Positions 1 to 7,877 of a stretch of DNA of 55,151 bases are shown here, piece by piece. The translations under genes were made by a program, and so were the position numbers. Position 1 is the stretch's first letter; the number at the start of each line of letters is the position of its first letter. The DNA comes from Bacteroidota bacterium (GTDB taxonomy: Bacteria; Bacteroidota; Bacteroidia; AKYH767-A; OLB10). The notes under the pieces were generated by a model. It had not been told where the DNA came from. It saw only the letters and a program-made list of their open reading frames with translations, and did not search any database. The DNA lies in contig JAHEKC010000009.1 in NCBI GenBank assembly GCA_024638565.1, positions 1 through 55,151 of the forward strand. The letters are read 5' to 3'.

Positions 1-226
<226 letters not shown>

Positions 227-262
227 AGCTTTCGGTATATAGGATTCTATTTGTCATTGGGG

Positions 263-1375
263 TCAGGCAAGTTCGTATATTTTCCCGGGTAACGCCCTTA
301 CGACCCCTTTGCATTCCAGGCCCAGCAAGAGAGCGGCTATCCGGCTCACCGGCATATCCAGCGAGCGGTTGATCCTGTCAATATCCACGCGGCCGCCGGA
401 CAGCAGTTCAACCAGCGGTTTTTCAGTTTCGGAAATCTCGGTGAACAATTCGCGCTGCCTGCCCGGTGCCGGCGTCTTTTCCTGCCACCCCATGATGTAT
501 TCGATATCGCGGGCGGATTCGATCAGGACGGCCTTGTTGATCTTGACAAGGTGGTTGCATCCGGCCGAATAGGTATCCGTGAGCCTTCCGGGCAGCGCAA
601 ATACGTCCCGGTTGTACGAATTGGCAATCTCGGCGGTGATAAGCGCCCCGCCGCTGCGCGCTGCCTCCACCACAACCACCGCATCGCAGATCCCGGCAAT
701 CACCCGGTTGCGTTCCGGAAAATTCTCCCGGTCGGGGTTGGTGCCGGAAGGGTATTCGGTAAGCAGTCCCCCCTGCCCGGCCATCTCCCCGGCGAGTGAG
801 GTATGCAGGGGAGGGTATACCCTGTCCAGGCCATGGCCCAACACCCCTATGGTATCCAAACCCAGCTTCAGTGCCGCACGGTGTGCCGCCGCGTCAATGC
901 CATATGCCAGGCCGCTGACTACTGTTATGCCCAGGTGACTGAGCCCTTCGAGCAGGCTATCGGTAAACTGTTTTCCATAATCAGTGGCGGAACGTGTGCC
1001 CACGACCGAAAGCATGCGCGGGGCATTCAGGTCTGCGGTTCCTTTGTAGTACAACATCACAGGTGCGTCCGGGCAATGGGCGAGCCTGGCCGGATACGCT
1101 TCATCAGTGAAGAAAAGGGCGCTGATTCCATGATCGGCGATATAACGCGCTTCCTTTTCCGCCTCATCGAAATCCCTGAAACCCGCCACGGCTCCCGCCG
1201 TCCGTGCACCGATGCCTGGTACCTTCTCCAGGCTGCTCCGCGCCTGTCTGAAGACACCCTCGACACTGCCACAGTACCCGACCAGGTTGCGTGCCAGCAC
1301 CGGCCCCACCCCATCCACCTTGGTCAGCGCAATTCGCCTGACCAGCTCTTCCGAATCTTTCACTACCGCTTCCAT
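263..1375 (-). CDS. dprA: DNA-processing protein DprA
   Basis: DprA binds single-stranded DNA taken up during natural transformation and loads RecA on it. At 370 aa the length is normal. An HhH-type region lies near residues 18-62 (VDGVGPVLARNL, VPGIGARTAGAV). The Rossmann-like DprA domain follows with VVGTRSATDYG, VSGLAYGIDAAAH, GHGLDRVYP and ERNRVIAG. A winged-helix-like C-terminus ends the protein (RINRSLDMPVSRIAALL). The frame stays open 37 codons further upstream, but that extension runs into the divergent receptor gene and is not DprA-like, so I take the ATG at 1375. Transcribed toward kbl. Only about 20 bp separate its start from the upstream-most start of the receptor gene on the other strand. 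Confidence 0.93.
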   Translation of the reverse strand: MEAVVKDSEELVRRIALTKVDGVGPVLARNLVGYCGSVEGVFRQARSSLEKVPGIGARTAGAVAGFRDFDEAEKEARYIADHGISALFFTDEAYPARLAHCPDAPVMLYYKGTADLNAPRMLSVVGTRSATDYGKQFTDSLLEGLSHLGITVVSGLAYGIDAAAHRAALKLGLDTIGVLGHGLDRVYPPLHTSLAGEMAGQGGLLTEYPSGTNPDRENFPERNRVIAGICDAVVVVEAARSGGALITAEIANSYNRDVFALPGRLTDTYSAGCNHLVKINKAVLIESARDIEYIMGWQEKTPAPGRQRELFTEISETEKPLVELLSGGRVDIDRINRSLDMPVSRIAALLLGLECKGVVRALPGKIYELA

Positions 1376-1394
1376 ATAAAAACAAAGAATACTT

Positions 1395-3677
1395 TTGTCC
1401 GTACCGGTTTTGCTTTTAACAAATTTAAAAATTACTGCCATCCTGTTCCTCACATGGCTGGCCGTAATGGCTGCTCCCGGGACCACCCGGGGCCAGGATT
1501 GCGTGCTGATAGGCCTGGTAAGGGATCATGCTACCGGGGACCCCCTGCCGGGCGCTGCGGTCATCGCTTCTGATACCGCGGGCACGACCACCGGCGCGGA
1601 AGGAAGGTACAGGCTTGTGCTTCCACCCGGCACATATGAAATCTCGTTCAGGTTCCTCGGGTATAAAATCCATACGGAGATCGTGGCACTGCAGGCAAAC
1701 GACGCGCGAATCCTGAACGCCAGCCTGCTTCCGGATGCCAGTAAACTGCAAACGGTAGTCATCAGCGCCGGCAAGTTCGAGCAGCCCATTGAAGAAGTGA
1801 CCGTGTCGATGTCCGTACTCAGGCCGGACCTGATCGATAACGTGGTAACCACAACCCTTGAATCCACCATTGAACAGGTGCCGGGTGTGACCGTGCTTGA
1901 CGGGCAGGCCAACATCCGGGGCGGCAGCGGGTTCAGCTACGGTGCCGGCAGCAGGGTACTCATGCTGGTCGATGACCTGCCCATGATGGCAGCCGATGCC
2001 AATGATGTCAAATGGACATTCCTCCCCGTGGAGCAAATCAGCCAGGTGGAAGTGCTCAAGGGGGCCTCTTCCGCGCTTTTCGGTTCCGCTGCCATGAACG
2101 GCGTCATCAATGTCAGGACCGCATTCCCGGGCCTGAAGCCCGAAACAAGGCTGACCGTTTACCGGGGCGTGTATGACGATCCTGCCAACAGAAATTACAA
2201 ATGGTGGAATGACGTGCCACAGGGCTTCAGCGGCATGCGTGTATTTCACGGAAGGAAAATAGGGAACATGGACCTGACCCTGGGCGCTGATGCCTATAAT
2301 GACGATGGCTACCGGCAGCATGAAAGCGAATCCAGAAACCGGTTCAATGTCAACTTTCGTTATCGCCCACCGGGGCAGGACGGCCTGTCATTCGGGATCA
2401 ATACGAACCTCATGCAGACGGACGGCAGGCTTTTCCTGCTCTGGGAAGATGATTCGACCGGCGCGCTGATTCCCGATGCAGGCACCCTGTCCACTTACAG
2501 CACAATCCGGAAAAGCTTCGATCCGTACCTCACCTGCGTCACCGCCGGCGGGGTCACGCACAAGGTGCGGACACGTTATTTCCGGACAGAGAACAACAAC
2601 AATACGAACCAGCAATCCTTCGCAACATGGCTGTACGGGGAATACCAGTTTCAGAAACGGGTACATGACAGCCTGGTCCTGACCGGAGGGCTGACCAATG
2701 GCTACGCGGAGGTGTCCAGCGAACTATACGGTAACCACATATCGAACAACCTTGCGGCCTATGTCCAGGGTGACATGCGATGGGAACGATGGACCTTTTC
2801 CGCGGGCGCAAGGGCAGAACATTACCGGATGGACAACACGCATTACGACCTGCGTCCGGTATTCCGGTCCGGGGTTAACTACCGGCTATACCCGCACACC
2901 TATATCCGGGCATCCTTCGGGCAGGGCTACCGGTTTCCGTCCATCGCGGAAAAACACATCCGCACGCAGGTGGGCCCGCTGGTCGTGTACCCGAATGATT
3001 CCATTCTCCCGGAAAGCGGATTCACTGCCGAGGCAGGCGTGAACCAGGGGCTTCAAATGGGTACGTGGAAGGGTGCCGTGGACCTGGCAGCCTTCTGGAG
3101 CGAATACCGGGATATGATGGAATTCACCTTTGGGCTGTACGGCTCCATCAGCGACCCTGCCTTCGGGGTGGGATTCCGATCTGTCAACATCGGGAATACG
3201 AGGATCCGCGGGCTGGAAGCCACCTTCACGGGTGAAGGTTACGCCGGCCTCTTTCCGCTGAAGGTCCTGGCCGGCATTGTGCTGCTCGACCCGGTCAGTA
3301 CCACATTCGACGCGGCACGGGATACCTTAACCCAGACTTCGAAAACCAATGTGCTCAAGTACCGGCACCGGCAAACAATCAAGGCAGATGTCGAATCAGG
3401 GTACGGCAGGCTCACCGCCGGGGCCAGCGTACGATTCAATTCGTTTATGGAAAATATTGACCTGTTCTTCGAAGAGGCCGTGCCAGGGGTGCGCCACTTC
3501 CGGGAAACACATCCTGGCGGCGACTGGATATTCGATTTGCGGTTGTATTACCAGGTCACCAGGCACCTGGAAGCGGGGTTCGTAGTCCGGAACCTCACCA
3601 ACCACGAATACATGGGCCGGCCGGCCGACCTGCAACCGCCCCGGCAGTATATTTTCCGGTTAAGGTTAATTCCGTGA
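1395..3677 (+). CDS. TonB-dependent outer-membrane receptor with carboxypeptidase-regulatory-like domain
   Basis: Outer-membrane beta-barrel transporter driven by TonB; the substrate cannot be told. A hydrophobic signal (ITAILFLTWLAVMAAPG) precedes a CarboxypepD_reg-like domain (about residues 38-110, with GDPLPGAAV and GTYEISFRFLGYK). The plug follows (TTLESTIEQVPGVTV, ANIRGGSGFSYG, EVLKGASSALFGSAAMNGVINV). The barrel ends in a typical terminal strand (PPRQYIFRLRLIP). There is no ATG before the signal, so the start is a TTG, either at 1395 or at 1410. A box TACTTTTG at 1390-1397 resembles a Bacteroidota -7 element and overlaps the first TTG, which favours the later start if it is real. No SusD partner lies next to it, so this is not a classic polysaccharide locus. 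Confidence 0.88.
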   Translation: MSVPVLLLTNLKITAILFLTWLAVMAAPGTTRGQDCVLIGLVRDHATGDPLPGAAVIASDTAGTTTGAEGRYRLVLPPGTYEISFRFLGYKIHTEIVALQANDARILNASLLPDASKLQTVVISAGKFEQPIEEVTVSMSVLRPDLIDNVVTTTLESTIEQVPGVTVLDGQANIRGGSGFSYGAGSRVLMLVDDLPMMAADANDVKWTFLPVEQISQVEVLKGASSALFGSAAMNGVINVRTAFPGLKPETRLTVYRGVYDDPANRNYKWWNDVPQGFSGMRVFHGRKIGNMDLTLGADAYNDDGYRQHESESRNRFNVNFRYRPPGQDGLSFGINTNLMQTDGRLFLLWEDDSTGALIPDAGTLSTYSTIRKSFDPYLTCVTAGGVTHKVRTRYFRTENNNNTNQQSFATWLYGEYQFQKRVHDSLVLTGGLTNGYAEVSSELYGNHISNNLAAYVQGDMRWERWTFSAGARAEHYRMDNTHYDLRPVFRSGVNYRLYPHTYIRASFGQGYRFPSIAEKHIRTQVGPLVVYPNDSILPESGFTAEAGVNQGLQMGTWKGAVDLAAFWSEYRDMMEFTFGLYGSISDPAFGVGFRSVNIGNTRIRGLEATFTGEGYAGLFPLKVLAGIVLLDPVSTTFDAARDTLTQTSKTNVLKYRHRQTIKADVESGYGRLTAGASVRFNSFMENIDLFFEEAVPGVRHFRETHPGGDWIFDLRLYYQVTRHLEAGFVVRNLTNHEYMGRPADLQPPRQYIFRLRLIP

Positions 3678-3692
3678 TTGAAAGGGAAGGGC

Positions 3693-4826
3693 CTAGTACC
3701 GGTAATTAGCTGGCTCGCCCAGCGTCCGCCGGCCATGCAAGATCGCCTCCTTGTACTTGGTGACCCTTGCACGCAACATGTCCACCAGCGCGGCATCTGC
3801 ATCTTCGACAAAGCCCAGGCCGGCTTCCAGCCTGAGCCGGTATTCCGCATATACTTCCTTCATAGACGTGACCAGGCTTTCCCTCCGGAACGCGTCAGCA
3901 GCCGCAATAATGGCCCTGCGCCAGTCTGAAGATTCAGGAACCGCAACCGGACTGTCACTCAGCTGCAGAATATGAAGGGCTTCCTCCAGCCGCTTCCGTT
4001 CGCCGTCCCGGCTGTCATTCTCCATGGCAACGAAATAACGGGAGAGGGTTTTGTCCTCGAAAGTGGATACGAAAAACTCCATGGTCCGGAAGTCCGGTTT
4101 CAATTCGGGCCGCTCAATGGGGGCGGGCAGATTTTCAATTTCAGGAGTCTCTCTCCCGTCGTTTTGCGTGGCATGGCTGAGATACCTTCTCTCCTTATCC
4201 CCTTTGAGGTCCGGGAGTGAAAACAGGTCCGCCCGGCCAATGGCCTCATCATAAAAAACGTACCATTTTGGAAATGCACTTTCTCCAGCACGCCACGCGG
4301 TGCTGAAATAGTCATAATCCTGCCAGCGGTCATGGTGGCTTTCGGGCGTGTACATGTCGGATTGCAGGTAATCGGTGTATATGTGAAGTTCCGCCGGGGT
4401 AACAGGAGCCACATGTGAGCTGCTGCAGATATTGAATTCCTCGACCAGGAAATCACGGGTCACTTCGATCCCGGGTAATTCGGCTTCACCCGCACGCCAC
4501 CGGCACTGCAGGTCGAAAAGCTTTTTCTGCTGGATCTCCCAGAAATATTTCTCTGCCAGGTGACGGAAATACAGCTGAGCAGATTCGGCTTCGCGCAGAT
4601 GTTTTTCTCCGTTCAACAGGTAATCCGCCTTTCTCCCGGCATAATAGGCGATGAAATCATGAACGGACTGCTCCTCGAAATGACTGAAGAACCGGTCATA
4701 CCGGCTGTTGCAATACAACTCCTCACGGATCCGCCGGTAAAGGCGGTCGCGCTCCACGATCCTGTTTATCTCCTCGCGGGAGGGATCTGACAGGTCGGCA
4801 AATGGATGTCCGGTCTCAGGTTTCAT
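3693..4826 (-). CDS. Uncharacterised 377-aa soluble protein
   Basis: I do not recognise this protein. It has no signal peptide or membrane segment and is rich in charged and aromatic residues, so it is probably cytoplasmic and largely alpha-helical. Repeated aromatic/acidic clusters can be seen (RYDRFFSHFEE, DFIAYYAGRKADYL, HHDRWQDYDYFSTAWR, FPKWYVFYDEA), with two similar W-R-A-G-E segments (CRWRAGEAELP and TAWRAGESAFP). The ATG at 4826 begins MKPETGHPFADLSDP. It converges on the TonB receptor gene with 15 bp between the stops and diverges from the membrane protein gene at 5030. Codon use looks like that of its neighbours. The reading frame is intact and long, so a real gene is likely, but I assign no function. 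Confidence 0.72.
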   Translation of the reverse strand: MKPETGHPFADLSDPSREEINRIVERDRLYRRIREELYCNSRYDRFFSHFEEQSVHDFIAYYAGRKADYLLNGEKHLREAESAQLYFRHLAEKYFWEIQQKKLFDLQCRWRAGEAELPGIEVTRDFLVEEFNICSSSHVAPVTPAELHIYTDYLQSDMYTPESHHDRWQDYDYFSTAWRAGESAFPKWYVFYDEAIGRADLFSLPDLKGDKERRYLSHATQNDGRETPEIENLPAPIERPELKPDFRTMEFFVSTFEDKTLSRYFVAMENDSRDGERKRLEEALHILQLSDSPVAVPESSDWRRAIIAAADAFRRESLVTSMKEVYAEYRLRLEAGLGFVEDADAALVDMLRARVTKYKEAILHGRRTLGEPANYRY

Positions 4827-5029
4827 CAGTGGATATGCGGTTGTTACGCATTACACGTGAACGAGTTGCAGTCATACCACTGATCTGTAAGAATCTACCG
4901 GAATTGTCCGGCCGAAGGTGCCACGGGTGGCCCTGCAGCACCGGGCACTTGTAAGGAAGAACCCTTGTTTTTATCAACAGGGCATCATGGCATTATGGTA
5001 AATCAGTTTAATTTGGGCACTGTTTTCGC

Positions 5030-5683
5030 ATGAAAATCAGGGAACAGCTAAAAAATATCACCCCAATCGTCATCATCGCACTGGCAGCAACCACGGCATT
5101 GCTGTCGGCAGTCGTATTGCTGGGAATCGAATCGGGAGTGGACCTGGATAACTTCACCCAGGACCCCACTGCGGTGATGAACGCGCCTTTCTACCTTGGA
5201 TTCTTTTCCAACATCGGGATCATTCTCTGGTGCTCAAGCGCCGCATTTTGCTTCCTGGCAAGCGCCATTGTGACCGGCCAGGGTAACGAACCGCTTCGTC
5301 CGTTCCTGCTCAGTTCTGGACTGATCACCACCATGCTGATGTTCGATGATTTCATGCTGCTGCATGAGGAAGTGTTTCCCGTGTACGCCGGTATTGCTGA
5401 AAACAGCGTGCTATTGGTATATATCAACCTCATCATTATCTACCTCATCTTTTTCTGGCGCCTGATCCTGCGAACTGAATTCCTCTTGCTGGGAATGGCT
5501 TTCGCCTGCGTGGGCATTTCAAAGGCAGTGGCATTCATTCCCATGCCCATACCCGAGGATTCATTCCTCGAGGATGCGGTAAAGCTATACGGTATTGTGG
5601 CCTGGTTCATATATTACACGCGCCTTTCATACCTGGAGATCATTCAGCAAAAAATACTGACCCATGAAAGTGAAAATCGTTAA
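5030..5683 (+). CDS. Uncharacterised multi-pass membrane protein with a DDFMLLHEE motif
   Basis: Inner-membrane protein of 217 aa with about six hydrophobic segments (near residues 12-32, 53-82, 91-110, 126-145, 150-170 and 186-200). Two polar motifs lie within or beside membrane segments: D106-D107 followed by H112-E113-E114, and a later acidic stretch ending in LEDAVKLYGIVAW. A paired acid/His arrangement inside the membrane suggests metal binding or catalysis, but I cannot name a family and assign no reaction. The last 20 bp overlap the start of dut in another frame, so the two are probably translationally coupled. A TTAATTTG box at 5008-5015 is one mismatch from the -7 consensus. Confidence 0.8.
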   Translation: MKIREQLKNITPIVIIALAATTALLSAVVLLGIESGVDLDNFTQDPTAVMNAPFYLGFFSNIGIILWCSSAAFCFLASAIVTGQGNEPLRPFLLSSGLITTMLMFDDFMLLHEEVFPVYAGIAENSVLLVYINLIIIYLIFFWRLILRTEFLLLGMAFACVGISKAVAFIPMPIPEDSFLEDAVKLYGIVAWFIYYTRLSYLEIIQQKILTHESENR

Positions 5684-6095
5684 CACCTCAGACCATCCAT
5701 TGCCTTCCTATGAAACACCACATGCGGCTGGCCTGGACCTTCGTGCGCATGTAACGGCGCCTGTTGCACTGGCACCCATGGAGCGTGCCCTGATTCCCAC
5801 GGGGCTTTTTATCGAAATTCCTGCCGGATACGAAGCGCAGGTCAGGCCGCGCAGCGGCCTGGCCGCCAGGCACGGAATCACCGTAATTAATGCACCGGGC
5901 ACAATCGATGCCGACTACCGGGGTGAAATCAAGGTGGCGCTGGTAAACCTCTCCGGCAGCTCCTATACCGTGGAGAATGGTGACCGGATCGCGCAAATGG
6001 TGGTCGCACCCCATGCGGCTGTGGCTTGGGAACCTGCTGAAGAACTGGCGGAAAGCGACCGCGGGGCGGGCGGATTTGGCAGTACGGGCAAATAG
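5664..6095 (+). CDS. dut: Deoxyuridine 5'-triphosphate nucleotidohydrolase (dUTPase)
   Basis: Trimeric dUTPase that hydrolyses dUTP to dUMP and pyrophosphate, keeping uracil out of DNA and feeding dTMP synthesis. All five family motifs are present in 143 aa: AGLDLRA, RPRSGLAARHG, GTIDADYRGEI with the catalytic Asp, NGDRIAQMVV, and the glycine-rich C-terminal arm GAGGFGSTG. The ATG lies 20 bp inside the end of the preceding membrane-protein gene and the family's N-terminus (MKVKIVNTSD) starts there, so the overlap is real. The following kinase gene starts 125 bp later behind its own probable promoter. Confidence 0.97.
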   Translation: MKVKIVNTSDHPLPSYETPHAAGLDLRAHVTAPVALAPMERALIPTGLFIEIPAGYEAQVRPRSGLAARHGITVINAPGTIDADYRGEIKVALVNLSGSSYTVENGDRIAQMVVAPHAAVAWEPAEELAESDRGAGGFGSTGK

Positions 6096-6220
6096 GTTGT
6101 TTACATTTTCGAAAAAACCTCTTAATTTGCAGCGTTTCCCAAACCGCAGCCATCTGAACTGACTTTTACATTGTCTTAATTCGTTCCACCGGCCGTTCCC
6201 GGTGAACACCCTATTTCGTT

Positions 6221-7384
6221 GTGAATATCTATACGCGCAAACAACGCTGGAAACTGCTGTTGCTGCTGGCTGCCCTGCTCATCGGCATCAGTTCGCTTTG
6301 GTATACCAATTCGCTGGTTGAAAAGCTGTCCGGGCAGGAAAAGATGAAGGTCGAATTGTGGGCCCAGGCTGTCCGGCATCTCTCCGATGTGACGGACAAT
6401 ACCGGTGACCTGACATTCGCCTTCAACGTACTTCAAAGCAATACCACCATCCCGGTGATCCAGACAGACAGCAACGATGTACTGAAGAACTTTACCAACC
6501 TCGACTCGGCCCTCATGGCGTCGCCCGTTTACGTGACGGAACAGATCCGTATCATGAAATCACAGCATGAGCCTATCCGGGTCCAGTACGACAAGAACAG
6601 CTTCGACTATATCTATTACAAGGACTCCTACCTGCTCACAAACCTCCAGTACTACCCCTACTTCCAGTTGACCGTGATCACGCTATTCCTGCTGGTGTCC
6701 TATCTGGCCTTCAGCACCTCGCGCAAGGCGGAACAGAACCAGGTATGGGTGGGCATGGCAAAGGAAACAGCCCACCAGCTGGGTACGCCGCTTTCCTCCC
6801 TGGTGGCATGGGTGGAATACCTCAAGTCGGAAGGTCAGACCAATGACCATCTGCGGGAAATTGAAAAAGATGTCAGCCGGCTTCAGACGATCACGGACCG
6901 TTTTTCGAAGATCGGTTCGGCACCCGCATTGCAAAAGGAGAATATAAAGGAAGTCATCGCACGCTCCATCGACTATATCAAATCACGGTCATCGTCGAGG
7001 ATCAGTTTTTCCCTGACCTCCATGCCTAACCATTCGCATGTAATCTATGCCCAGGTTAATATTGCACTATTCGAATGGGTCCTGGAAAACCTGTTTAAAA
7101 ATGCCATCGATGCCATGGAGGGCGATGGCAGTATCAAGGTCCATGTGACGGACCAGCAGCAGTTTGTGTATATCGACATTGCCGATTCAGGAAAGGGCAT
7201 TCCCAAATCCAAATTCAAGACCGTTTTCAAACCCGGATATACTTCCAAAAGCCGCGGCTGGGGGTTGGGCCTTTCCCTTTCCAAGCGCATCATCGAAGAA
7301 TATCACGCCGGGCAGGTTTTCGTAAAAAGCTCGGAAGCCGGGCGTGGGACCACTTTTCGGATCGTACTTCAGAAGTATTCCTGA
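6221..7384 (+). CDS. Membrane sensor histidine kinase
   Basis: Two-component sensor of 387 aa with a short periplasmic sensing region. TM1 is near residues 11-28 and TM2 near 149-165, leaving about 120 residues outside; no known sensor fold is evident. The cytoplasmic HisKA H-box is AKETAHQLGTPLSSL with the phospho-acceptor H185. The HATPase domain shows an N-box (LFKNAIDAM, N294), DSGKGIP (322-328) and the glycine lid GWGLGLSLSK (346-355). The start is GTG at 6221, directly before the basic N-terminus. No response regulator lies beside it, so it is an orphan kinase at this locus. TTAATTTG at 6122-6129 is a possible -7 box about 90 bp upstream. Confidence 0.93.
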   Translation: MNIYTRKQRWKLLLLLAALLIGISSLWYTNSLVEKLSGQEKMKVELWAQAVRHLSDVTDNTGDLTFAFNVLQSNTTIPVIQTDSNDVLKNFTNLDSALMASPVYVTEQIRIMKSQHEPIRVQYDKNSFDYIYYKDSYLLTNLQYYPYFQLTVITLFLLVSYLAFSTSRKAEQNQVWVGMAKETAHQLGTPLSSLVAWVEYLKSEGQTNDHLREIEKDVSRLQTITDRFSKIGSAPALQKENIKEVIARSIDYIKSRSSSRISFSLTSMPNHSHVIYAQVNIALFEWVLENLFKNAIDAMEGDGSIKVHVTDQQQFVYIDIADSGKGIPKSKFKTVFKPGYTSKSRGWGLGLSLSKRIIEEYHAGQVFVKSSEAGRGTTFRIVLQKYS

Positions 7385-7528
7385 CAGGGCCGGCTGAGCA
7401 GCCTGAAGCCGGGAACAATTGCTTCCGCCGGTCTATCGGGCCTGCAAACGTACGTTCAAACGGTAGAGATGATTTTTTGGGGTTGGGTGAGCAGTTGCCT
7501 TTGACGCAGAACCGCAAACCATACCCCC

Positions 7529-7558
7529 TAAAACAACAATGCCCCGGGGGACGGGGCA
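7529..7558 (-). terminator. Rho-independent terminator of the 39-codon gene
   Basis: On the minus strand a GC-rich hairpin (TGCCCC at 7553-7558 pairing with GGGGCA at 7540-7545, 7-nt loop) is followed by the T-rich run TTGTTGTTTTA (7539-7529). It lies about 50 bp past the stop of the small gene at 7609 and faces the same way. The plus strand has no T-run after the hairpin, so it does not obviously serve the kinase gene. Confidence 0.7.
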
Positions 7559-7608
7559 ATTGCTGTACCTAAACCTAACAAACACATTTATGATGCAGAC
7601 ATGGCTGT

Positions 7609-7728
7609 CTATCGATACAGAGACATGAAAACAAGTGTGATCAGGGATGCCACGAAAAGCCCGGCGTGCAGGCAAATCCAAAAAACCTTGCGGTCCCTGT
7701 TTAACTTACTGATCATCTGGTTAGTCAT
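7609..7728 (-). CDS. Small single-span membrane protein, 39 aa
   Basis: Reading the minus strand from ATG at 7728 gives MTNQMISKLNRDRKVF followed by WICLHAGLFVASLITLVFMS and ends LYR with TAG at 7611-7609. The product is a positively charged N-terminus plus one membrane helix (about residues 15-36), the usual layout of small inner-membrane regulatory or assembly proteins. A GGGAAG stretch 5-10 nt upstream of the ATG can serve as ribosome-binding site. The case for a real gene is the complete transcription unit around it: -33/-7 promoter at 7779-7809, tandem repeats at 7812-7846 and terminator at 7529-7558, all on the same strand. I do not recognise the protein. The overlapping plus-strand frame has no such support. 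Confidence 0.62.
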   Translation of the reverse strand: MTNQMISKLNRDRKVFWICLHAGLFVASLITLVFMSLYR

Positions 7729-7778
7729 TGCACTTCCCGGTGAACCGGGCTTACCCTTCTACCGATCCGCTGCAAGGG

Positions 7779-7809
7779 CGAAAATAGTCAAGAAAAGGGG
7801 CTTTTCCAA
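7779..7809 (-). promoter_or_regulatory. Bacteroidota-type promoter of the 39-codon gene
   Basis: On the minus strand TTGG (7809-7806) and TATTTTCG (7786-7779) are separated by exactly 19 bp, matching the -33 TTTG / -7 TAnnTTTG layout with one mismatch in each box. The transcript would start near 7772, giving a leader of about 44 nt before the ATG at 7728. The imperfect boxes would suit a promoter that needs an activator. Confidence 0.55.
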
Positions 7810-7811
7810 CA

Positions 7812-7846
7812 TTCACCCAAGAAAACAGGCCGTTCACCCAAGAAAA
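7812..7846 (-). promoter_or_regulatory. Tandem 14-bp direct repeat, probable activator-binding site
   Basis: TTCACCCAAGAAAA occurs twice on the plus strand, at 7812-7825 and 7833-7846, perfectly conserved and 21 bp apart start to start, i.e. two helical turns on one face of the DNA. On the minus strand the pair ends 2 bp before the -33 box of the 39-codon gene. Directly repeated sites with this period next to a promoter are the usual arrangement for LytTR-type response regulators; that regulator family is my inference. Confidence 0.55.
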
Positions 7847-7877
7847 TCATCCTTTTGCATGATGGTAGGTCATCGGC

